This document shows positions 46,401 to 58,400 of a stretch of 64,000 bases of DNA, in pieces; positions within the stretch are counted from its first letter, which is position 1, and the number at the start of each line of letters is the position of its first letter. Below the pieces are notes generated by a model. It was not told the origin of the DNA, did not search any database, and saw only the letters and a program-made list of their open reading frames with translations. Source of the stretch: Phoronis australis (Eukaryota; Phoronida; Phoronidae); assembly GCA_002633005.1 (NCBI GenBank), contig NMRA01000656.1, forward strand, positions 50,571 through 114,570, in the 5' to 3' direction. A program made the position numbers and the translations under genes.

Positions 46401-49400
46401 GGGTCAATGTATTTTAGAAAAATGGTGAGTGTTGATGTCCCTTGTGCGTGGAAGTGAAGCACCTGGCATCTAACACGACATGCAAACACCCAAGGAGATA
46501 ACAAATAACAGTTAGTCACAGAGCAAAGATAAGTAATCAAGAGAATGACGTTAGAGGATACGTAACAAGAGTTATGTTAGCAAACAGTCTGTATGTGAAT
46601 CTACAGCCCATAAGAATTTATGACAAGACTGTCTTGGTGAAAACTTAATTTCACTTAGCCCTCATGAAAGTCAAAATATCGTGAAAAGGACATATCTCAG
46701 TTTGCTCATAAACAACTGGAGCTCTTCTAATCTCTGTAACTGCAATAAAATGATGGATACTAAATGATGAAAATTCCCATTCTATTGGACAATTTGGAAG
46801 GGACGTGCCACCACCTTGAGTGGTTGATTTTTTAAGATAGTGCCTCAGATAGGAATCTTCTTGGTACGTATTTTGACTTGTTAGTCAAAGGACCTTGTCT
46901 GATTTGATGACGTGGAAAGCCGAGCATCTATGGGTCTGTCCCGAGTGTGACAACGCTGGTTCTGCACCCAAGTAATACCCAAGTAATTTTGACTTAGTGG
47001 TACAATATTGACTCAGCAGGCCTGAACAAAAGAAGTGGGAGTAGGAGGGAGAAGTATAGTGTCATCTTTAGGTTTTGATCATAATTTATGATGTTGGCAA
47101 GGGTACCTAATTTCTGTCGCTTGGGCTCACCTTGATTTTGAATGAGTGGCTGTACCCCTTATCCATTACCTGGAAGAAAACCCTTAAAAAGAAATCCAGC
47201 CAAGCAGAGCAGTTTTACAAAAAGAGCCAAAATAATTAAGATGTAAGACTTTGACTGAAAACTGTTGTGACATCATTTTTATTATAGTGACATAAGCACG
47301 GAACAATCAATCAATACAGCATATCATAAGGCTTATTCTTTCATTAGCTTGAATACAAGTGACTATGGTTTGCCGGGTGTAACTTCGCACATGAACCAAT
47401 ATTTCCCATTGCATCTTGTGTCTTGCCACGTCATGTTTTGCTGAGTATTGATGCTCAGACAGTGTTCATCCTTATCGCGTGTTTGAACGGGTTCACCTGG
47501 AAAAAAAACAAAGATGCATGTGAACACACACGTGAGCAGTTTCCCATTACAGAATACATGCCCAACAGTTTCCCAAAATATTATAATTTGCAACAACAGC
47601 ATGAGATAGGTGTATTCAAGCAAGTGTAGCATTGTGAAATTCTTTTTAAGCTAGCTAAGCACATACAATATATGTGTCCTAGCAGTGTGGAAACCAAGCA
47701 GTCTTCTAGCAAGCCTCAAGAAGTAATTGGTCATGGATAGAATTCAAGAATTTCACTAACTCCCATCCTGCCAAATAGCCGACTACATCGTCTAATTTCT
47801 GCTTCAAAGGATAAGCATACAGTACGTGATAGGTTAATGGCTCACAAAAGTCAATTACGTCAATCCAATATCAAAAACTTCAAATAACTACAATGAACCA
47901 AGTTCGAAGTGGCAAATCACTGAGGGGTGAAGCATTCAGTGAACTTCCTCCAGTCTATGGTTTTAGCAAAGTAATTTCCCTTACCCCACGTTAGTTTTGA
48001 CTAATTAGTCATTACTAAAATGTGACTAATAATGTAACTAAATAATTAGTCATGACTAGAATGTGACTATGATATCTCAGTATATTTGATGGTGTGACTA
48101 AAATATGACTAATATGACTACATAATGAGTCACGAATAAAATATGACTAGATCATCTTAGAAGGTCTACACTCACGATGTGCATCAACAACTGGAATTCT
48201 CTTCCAGTCTCTGTTAAGGAAAGCAACTCTTTTACGAGAATAAAAAATAATTTTAGAACTGTTTTTCACAATTTTGATAACTCAACACCCTTAACTCAAT
48301 TCTCCCTTCCCCGCGATAACGAAATAGTATTGTACAGATCAAGATGTAGTCTTTTCCTCAATTCTAACAAGTTTAGGCATAACTTTAGTAATGTTTCTCC
48401 AAGATGTAAATGTGGTGACCATCTATCTAATCCTCTTCAAATGTCGCCTCCTCAAATACCTGATAGACTCACTCTTTCGTGCACTCAATGAAAACCAATC
48501 AATTGTTAACGCTCTCAAGTCTTGTAACAATATCCCTACTAGAGTTACATTATTATTGAATGGTAGTCCTAACCTTGACCTCATTCTCAAGGAATTCCTC
48601 CTAAGCAACGTTAGTAAAGTTTTATGTACCGTTTATCAATATTGCTGTTTCTGATTTCCATACATGTTTTTGTTTTTATATATTTGCAACAGCATATATT
48701 ATCTAAATATTGGGATGCTACTTAAATGTATATACCTCTATGTATATCAGTTTCATTTATGAATTGTTTACAACCCAGATATAATGCTTCGCGATTTCTG
48801 GGTTTGTCATCATTTCTTTGTATGTCTTGTGTATTCTTCAATAAATATATATCACTTTAAAAAAAATCATCTTAGATTATGTAATGGCTTGACTAAAATG
48901 TTCATGACATATGTGGATGTGACTAAATTATGTTTGCTTTGTTTGAATGTGTCTGATCTACTTTAGAGTTTATCAGTGATTGGCTGATTTCAAATTTCAC
49001 AAATATGGTGGCTGGGATAAACAATTGGTTCCTCTGTACGTTGACTCAGCATTAGTACACATGAAAACTGCATGTATCTAATGATGGTCAGTGACTGTGT
49101 TCACATGAAAGCTTCCTTTACTAACTTCATTTACTTCAGTTAGTAATTATCAATTTCAGCTTGATCTAATGGGGGACTTCTCATATTGGCGCTCTCTAGA
49201 GTAATGAGAGCATAAAAAATGGCTTATGGTTTATCCTGACTCAGATTTGGTCGGCAGTGGGAATAGTGGTTCCTAAATATAAAAGCAGGAGAATTGATTT
49301 CAGTTTCAGACCCTTCCATTGTTTGATTAGTTAAAGTCCATAAACTTATTTTAGATTTTTGACACCAGCTGGGATTGAAAATCTCCCGCTTCATCAGTGG

Positions 49401-52400
49401 CAGCCAGCTGGCTTTGTCAGGAATACATCTTCACAGCAGGAAATGTATGGAACAGAGCATCATCAATTCATATTTTAAAAGGTTTGCCTTTTTGGTACAT
49501 CCCAATGAATAGCAGTGGAAATTTGCATGCATTATGTTAGCAGGAAAGGCCTTAATATGCTGTTCATACCAGTAAGAAGAAACCTGTCTGAATAACATGG
49601 GATTTGTAGGTGGCGCTGAACGCCAGTTCACTAAAGACCTAATCGCAGGTGGGTTAGTAAATTTCAATATGGTGCTGCTATTTCAAAAGTCAGCTATTGG
49701 CATCGATTCAACATGAGAGTTGGGGGGAACCGTAACAGGCTCTTCCCAGAGATAATCATGAGCTATACCACAGCCATTGTGTGGGTCTTTGGGTTATAAG
49801 GATATGAAATTAATGTAAAAAATATTTTGCATTAGGCATGTTTTGCATTAGGCATATGCCAAATTAATGCCCATCACACCCCAAAATCAATCTTCTGGAA
49901 TAGCTGCTTCATTCATAGATCTCAAATTGATTGTTTGTCAAGTTATGGGTGATTTCTAGCTACAATGAGTGAAATTTTTACGTGCAAGTTCTAAAATTGG
50001 TGAAGCTTGGTGCAAACCTTATCAAGAAAATTTTGAATATCACCCGGACAATAGAATGCCATTTGATATTGTAGCACCACTTACGAAAGGCTAAACAGGC
50101 GATTATTTTAACACGTGGACCAAAAACATTAATTACTATATTCTAACCTTAAAAAATCAAATTTTTGTGACAGTTAAAATGTCATTATATCCATGGTTTC
50201 TGACAAAAAACAACTTTTGATTTAGGCCACTTACCAATATAAAATTGGTCTAACTTGTCTTTCATCTTACTCAGCTTAGAAGTGTTCTCTGGGCCACCGA
50301 AGGACACCTGGCGTCTTGTTACTTTTTCAGACAAAGCTCATTAAAATTTCAGGTCAATAGAGCCTCGCCAAAAGAAATAATAAGCTGTCAGGTCTTCCAT
50401 AGCCCAAAATCATTCCTCATATGAGTAAGGAATAATTTGAGACCACTTTAACTTTCTATCATTGTCTAATAAGGCCTTACATACTAACTTAACTCCAAGA
50501 CGAGTGGAGCTTCCACGTGAACTGCGAAGTCAATTGAACCATTCATACACGCTTCCGAAGATCACATCATCCAATAAAGTGTAGGTGATGCTGTCGTCAT
50601 TGAAGTAATTGCAAGGTAGCGCTGATGCATCCTGTGCACGCCAAGATGTTTTTAATGTGACAATTTGAGAGCATTTTTGTTTGAAAATTATAATAAAACT
50701 TATTTCTAATTTGATTAGTTATCATTCGAGCAAAATAGTAGCAAATATTAGCAGCGACGCTACCCTTTAATTGTTGACGACAGCAGAGGCTCCTGACGTT
50801 CAAACACACCACAGCACCAACACTCCGTAGTGAAATCCAACTGTTTACTGCGAAATTAACTGGTGCTGTTAACTTACATCTGCGAAGTTAATTGTTCACG
50901 ACCGCAACTCACCAAAGATGGAGGTCTTGACATTAGTATGAGAGGGCATATAGGCAAGTCTTCACATAGCTTATAACATAACTTACGGTAAAAGATTATC
51001 CTGGATCACATACAGACTACACACTTCACTAGGCTACTGTGTTCACATAACAAAACTTGTTCCATGGTTCCAGGATTGAATCATAGAGGATTTCTACCAG
51101 GACCATGTTGGTCAAGGTAAAATTAAAAACAAAAAATGCATAACACTGAGTTCCAAATAAAACAAAGCAACCAATAAGATGAAAGCGCTCAGAGGAGCAA
51201 CACTTGGCGAAATTAACTGAAAAAAGACCACGATTGACATGATGACATCGATGATGATTATAATGATGAAGGTGACGACTATGAACACCACTTTAACAGG
51301 CATGTGACTAGTGAAGATTTGAGAAATCAGTAAATAGCGACACTTGGCGAAATTAACTGAAAAGACGACGATGGAGATGATAACGAAGATGACGAATATG
51401 ATGATGATGGTGGCGATGATGAACAACATGATAACATTCATATGACAAACGTAGATGTCAGAAATCAGTATGAAATAGGCTACAGTTTTGTTCAGTTGCC
51501 AGTAAACTAACAGCGCGGCAAAATCGGTCAACAAAGTAAAAGCGTTTTCAGAAAATCTTCAAATAATTCAAAAAGTAGATGGAAAATATGTTCTTCTGAA
51601 AGCCCATTTAAAACTCTTATCCAAGTTTCACAAAAATCTGTAAAATTTTCGAAAACATTGAAATTTTGCATTTTTTTGAAATTCAAAGTCAAATAACTTG
51701 AAAACAGTAAGTCTGAGAAAAAAATTGTTACACGTCATTTGAAAGGGTATACCTTTGAGAATCCAAATGCAAAAGTTCACCTTATTTTCTCTTCCCCACC
51801 AGATCCGCCATCTTAGAAGCAACTTCCGGTTGTTTAGCATTGAATATTAGATTGTCATAGAAAACTAATACCTGAAAAATTTTGAAGCAATTGGTCCTAT
51901 AATGCGCCCTATAACGTTTTTGGCCCAAACTTGAGGTGCGCATGTGCAACTGCCGATATTTCTGCCATCTTTGAAGTAAATAATTTCTAGCTTAATCGTA
52001 GTACCTGACTGTATGGTTTTGTATTTCTGCCGATTTTCAGCCCAATACGTCAAAAATTGCGGCCTCTATGAGCAACTGAATAAAAAATCGGAAAAAAAAT
52101 GGCTGCCACATCCCCCATATTGGATCCGATCATGACTAAAAACAATAGGCTTCCAGTACTTTCGGGACTACAACTTGTGTAAAAATTTTGTGAAAATCCA
52201 ACAAAAAAGCGACCTGTAGAGTGCGAACAATCAAAAAAAGGCAATAAATTTCGCCAAGTAAAAAACAAAATGGAAACTTTACAACAGCACTGTAGGCCTA
52301 CCTGGTTTCCAGTTTTCATAGATGCCTGTTATCCGTCCACCAGTCGACTTCCAGCGCCATACACCATTATGTACTAAAGACCCTGATGTCCAGATTCTTT

Positions 52401-55400
52401 TAATACTCTTTGGGACATTGTACTCTGTCAAGATGGTGCCTACTGTATTTTGTTCGGCTTGGGACTCGATTGACAACAGATGGCTGGCAAAAGTTTTACA
52501 ATATCTTTTAGCTGTTGTCCAATTTTTAGGACTTTGCACTAGCTTATAGCAAGAATCCAAGCCACGGATAAACGTTGAAGGACATTCTACCAACGAAATC
52601 TTCTTGATGACTTCCTTGGAGAAAGATACCATTTTCCTGTCCAAGAGCATCAGTTGTTGTCTCATAGATATCTTGATGTCATTCAGAAGCCTGCTGGTCT
52701 CCATCTTTTGGTTTTCAATCTGAGATTGAACAGTCATCAACTGCTGCGTAGCTATATTGTGAAAGGAGGTCTGCAGGTTTTCAAGGTCATCAATTCTTTT
52801 GTCAAGGGTATTCAAGGTCAATATCTGGTAAGAGGTTGAATCTACCCCAATGAGTGAGATAGCTCCAGTATATACCACATAAAATATTGCAAGTATGTAC
52901 ATGCTGACAATTCACAATAAAAGATGCAAAGATGAACTCCTTATATACTACAGGAGAAAAGTTTACCAGTAAATTTCAGGAGGGTTCTGATGTTGTATAA
53001 ACAGAGTAAATCAATAAGTTACAGAGCGATTGTCAATGTTTCAAAATGCACTGTTTCAAATTCTACAAACCATTAACATAAAGCACCGAGAAAGTTGTCA
53101 AACTTCAATTGATAACTGGCATAACTCAGCGTTTACAAGACTACAACCCCTGAAAAATTAGAGTGACCCATCCCTAGGTGTGCCACACCTGCAAACTCCA
53201 CCAAAGTGTTACATAAAGAGAATAGATAAAGAAAGGGTTGTAGAACACAGACTCTGAGCACTGCTCAGGAGGTTCAAAATGGATGACATCAAAATGAGGT
53301 CAAATAAGAATGAAGCAGTTAATTATAGCCAAAATAACACCAATGAGAATCACTTTCCCGTCCTGGTGAAAATGTAATTTCTCTCAACCCTCACAACAGT
53401 TTAATCACAAAATGGGCATGCCTTAAATTACTGCCAACTTGGGTGGGTACGTGGCGGGAATCACATGTTATTAGTTCAACTATGCTTGTAATCTTGGAAT
53501 GTAAGGTTATTCTTTTGCCTTTCAGGTGCTCACCGATTCTCGAAGAGTCTTGATTCCTGCTTTTTGACTACCAATCAGTCTACTAATGGCTACAGCAACA
53601 TATGAAAAGGCAACCTCAAAACACAAAGAAAATCAACTATACACTCTTCAAAAACAGAATAAAAACAGACAATCAGTGCACAAAGAAACTGTACAGTGTA
53701 TGCCGGACAAACGTGGAAGTTTCAAGAACTACAAAAATTCAAACAGAATGACCAAAGTGTCCCCCATCACCCCAGAATGCCGGCATTTTTAATTGCTTTT
53801 GAATTACAGCAAATGAATTTTCAATGTGTACTTGACCTTGGAAACATAGTCTCACTTGTGCCTCAAGAAATAAAATAAAATAAAAACATGTGTAAGGCTT
53901 CCAACAACATTTTGCAAGAAGAACTCAAACTGTGATGTGGTACAATCATTTCTCAATATGACCTTTAAAACAATGTCAAGATTTCTCGAAATCGACCGGC
54001 ACCAGGAGTTGCCCCATCTATACCTGGGTAGGAAATCATGAAGGAACACTGAAATGCTGGGCGGGAGACATGCAACTGACCATCATAACTATCTTCAAAA
54101 TTAAAAAATAACTGTTACCCATGTTCAAATTCACTCAGGTGTAGTGAAGTTAGTGTGAACTTAGCCTGGTGCAACAATGATGAAGTAGTATGCGGTGACT
54201 TCACCAGGTTGTGACGTGTGACAGCATGGGGAGCAGGCTTTTATGCAGCGTACATCCTGGGCGTCTAAATGAACACCCTAGCACTAATATGGACACTGCC
54301 CAATGTATCATTTGGACGGCCACTGTCAATAGGAACCTTTCAAGTTTGGACACACACATTGTAATGATTACTAGGAAGCCTCGGAAAGCTCAGTGGGGGC
54401 TCTTTTTTCAAAGCAGGAAGAAATATACAATGTATATACAAAGTATATACAATGTGGCTATGCTCACACTTGGTTGATAGCTTTGTAAAAGTTTTGGTCT
54501 ACACCAATTTTTTTATCAAAAATGCTCACTATAGAAAGCTGTTTTGTAAAAACCTTGGTCTATGCATTTTTTGTAAAAAATCTGTGTGTTTGGGGAGATT
54601 GCTGGGGGTGGGGGTTACGCGTCGGAATTATGGATGCCCTGGAATATTGGGAACCCTTTTTGGACATCCTATTTTCGAAATCCTGGATAAAGGCCTGATG
54701 GGAAGAAGTGGAAAATGTCGTATTATTTAGGTTAGGATTTTTATCATTTTTACCCATTTTCTCAGTGGCCTAGGTATTTTTCTGGGTGCAGAACACACAT
54801 ATCTATAAAGTGGAAGACAGTCCTTACAAGTATCCAATTTCAATTGCTGAAGACCATTATCAGTTTCACAATCAACTTGAAATTATATTGTATTTTAATT
54901 CACACAAATCTGGTTATTTGTGATTGATGGCCTGATTTTCCAATATAAAGAAGACACCGAAACTGCGCTCGATTGCCAAACAGCAGATAACGTTTGCTAT
55001 CGCTTATTAAGTGATCCTTTCAAAGCTGTTGATTGGCAATACAACTTTTAAAAAACCTTGAGTAATTAGTGTTTAAGTGATGAGAACTTGATGGCTCCCA
55101 TTTACACTTCACAGTTTGAAAACTTGCTGGTAAAGCCTTGCACTGAGGTTCGAAAAACATTATTTAAAGCAACTATTAAAACTACCTTTGCTCACAAAAA
55201 AAAACAGCAAGTGACCTAGATCGGGTCATAAATTGTTCCTTGTGTCAAAATGGATGCAACTTCTGCTTGACACCAGGCTTTATAAGATGGCTCGTCACCA
55301 CGTTATTTAATTCATCAACCATGGTCTCAAGCGATAACAAACTGCCATTACTTTGCAACATAAAAATCACCCCTGACTTCCTAAAGGAACAAGTCGACAC

Positions 55401-58400
55401 TAATTTTATATCAATAAGTGGTCTAAATCAATTTTTTTGATGGAAAGTGGGTTTATGGTAGCCTTAAGAAGAAGAAGGTAGGAAATGTATATAATGAACT
55501 GGTGCAAAAAAATTTGAAACAAATGACTTTAATTCATCGTTTGTTTCAAATTTTCATTCAAACCAATACAGTGTGGCGAAATACTTGCTTTCAGAGACCA
55601 GAACGTGATGACTGTCAATATGTCGTTATTTACTGAAGTGTGGACAGAAATAGTGCAAAAATATCAAGAGACTGTCAGTATCAAAGAAATATTCCATGCT
55701 TCTGTGACGCACTTTTGAAAAAGTATTCAAACACAAATGCTAGGTACTATGTACTTTAGGTAGCTTTTAAACTTTTATGTCAAACTTTTTTAGAGTTTGC
55801 AAGAGTTACATGGTATTACGTTGTTTCAAAAATACAAAAGTGATACATTAGTGACTACCAATTGTTAAAATGCTAAAACAGGGTTTAATGCCTCTTTAAC
55901 AATTCCAATTTTTATAACTGTGCAAACCTATACTTACCAGTCAACTTTTAACGGGACTCGAGAGACCTGTTGTCCACCATTGGTTGGCAATAATCTGAAT
56001 TTGTTGCTACCGTAGTGATGACTTTGAAAGAGCCTCTCAGTTGAGTGATCTTTACTTGGAATGTTGTCACTTAAGTAGAGTGCTATGAAATTATATAGAA
56101 GTTAATTGATGAATAAATGAAAGTACTCGCCACAATTAACAATCACGCAAAATGAAAAAGGCATTCGACATGTGACTGCATTGCCAATATCCGCATTATT
56201 TTTTAGTGTTTAACTTTACAAGCTGGCATGTAATATATTTACCCAAACTTCACTGAATTCCTTGCAGATCAAAATCCCTTGCTAAGCAGCTTGTACACAA
56301 GTCTAGTCGCTCCCTTGAGTTGCAAAATTTGGTTATACAACAGAGGTTGGGACATATCAACAAATGAACAGCAGATGTAATGTATGTTATTTCTCTCCTT
56401 CTCTAGTTAACCAATTTTTGCCATTCAAAAACTGAAAAATTTCAATTTTCTATGATGGATTTAGTTTTCATAGAGCACAGTGTCTAAAGTACTATTAGTT
56501 GGCAAAGAATGTTGCCATAAGGGCCTTTCATGCTGACCTAACTCCAGTCTGACCAGAGTGTTGAAGTAAACTGAGAAGTTAGCTGCACCGTTTATACCGG
56601 CTTTGGTAGTTAACGGACATTGAAGTAAACGGCAGGTGACACTGTTGTTATCGAAGTAATTGCAAGGTAGCGCTGATACATCACGTGCATGCTAAGATTT
56701 TTCAATGTGACAATTTGGGAACATTTACATATCCTAATTGACACATTAATTGCTAATTTGATTGGTGATTATTCGAGCAAAATATAAGTAATTATTGGTG
56801 TCAACACTGCCCTTTAGTTGTTGGCGATAATAGTGGCACCTGGCGACAACTTAGATGGGACCGAAGGTGACCATTCATACTGCACCACAGCCTCAAAACT
56901 GCTGTAAAATCCACCTGTTTACTGCGAAATTAACTGGCGCTGTTGAATTTGATACAGGACCGAAGTTTACTGTTCATGCTAAGGGCAACTCCCCAAAACA
57001 TAGAAGAGTTGTTTGTATGAAAGGGCCTATAAACAGTTATCACTGACACCCTGATCCCCAAACAAAAGAAGACAGTGATAAAAGTTCATGTGCTGTGACA
57101 ATAGTAAATCCACTTAAGCAGTATTTCATAGTTGACAGATGGGACATGAGCTGTAGCACCTAAAGGGTTGGTTATCATCAACAACAAAACGTCTAATGAG
57201 AAATTATCTTTACTCTGCATCAACCCCCAGTTGAAAGACATTAGACACAACGACCAGCAGGGGCAACGGACGAACAAACAATCTACTGTGAGAATTTGGA
57301 GGTACGCATAATCTCGCATCTTCCCAAAATGTCACACCACCTACTCTGACCCTGCATCATTTACATCCAACACTATGAACCAGTACGACACTCGACCTTC
57401 AGCTATTCATTGCAACTGTGCCAATCGCTATTTCACAGCAAGTGACTTAAACATTAATTTTGTTATTCTAATGTTGGAATTATTTACTAGTGCATAGTGA
57501 GCTGCACTGGAGTAGACATTAATATACAACCCACCGGCTTAAGAGAGCTTTGGCCGATAGATAGAGATGAACGCCAAAAACAGACTAAAACATACTAAAA
57601 ATGGTCACGACAAGGTGTACACTACGTCAAATATATCTGAAAACGAAAAGGTGTCATCGCCTCATTAATAGAAACCTGTTTGCCAAATTTCGTAAAAATC
57701 TACCAAGCAAATCCAAAGATACAGAGGAAAACGGTGAAAAAATGTCGTTATCTGTTGTCATCTTTATACAAATACGATTGACAAATGTAACAATCCTGCA
57801 GAGCATTTACAAGATACAGCCACAGGCGCAAAGAAAACAAAACTGCCACTAGCAGACACCACAGTAGTCAGTGCCAACAAAGATGCCGATGCCAATTGCC
57901 ACTAGAGAACACACTGGTAGTTGGATCTGTCCAAAAATTCACTCATGCCGTCCCATCCGTGAAGGAAACATATCCGCCAAATTTTATAACAAACATCAAG
58001 GAATTTTGGAGATACAACGGCGGACGCCGGATGGAGGAACAGAGATGATGACATAATGCGGCATAAAAATGAAATAAACAATTCATTAAACCACAAGAGT
58101 TATACTTAGCTACTCCCACAATGCAAACATTGCGTGTCTGAAATCGCTGCTGTCAGCCACGGATCCAGGATTTTTTCAGGGTGGTATAATCAGAGACAAA
58201 TACAGTGGGTGCTTGAGACTCCTTTACTGCAGCAATGTAAAGGTGAGAGAGCAGAGGCGTGGGTCTGAAGCACCTGAATCCCCGTTTTGGATCCGCACCA
58301 GGTTGTATCACCAAGTCTCATAACAAGCTTCTAACATCATTGCTCAAGTTAAATAACAAGTGTTACGTATGGGGGTTACGGTTGAAAATCTGTGGGCGTC

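Noticed and set aside
47363-47496. Last lectin exon as the 3' exon of gene B (46148-45512)
   Set aside because: It lies upstream of gene B on the - strand. The correct partner is exon 52902-52302, and gene B has its own last exon at 41835-41705.
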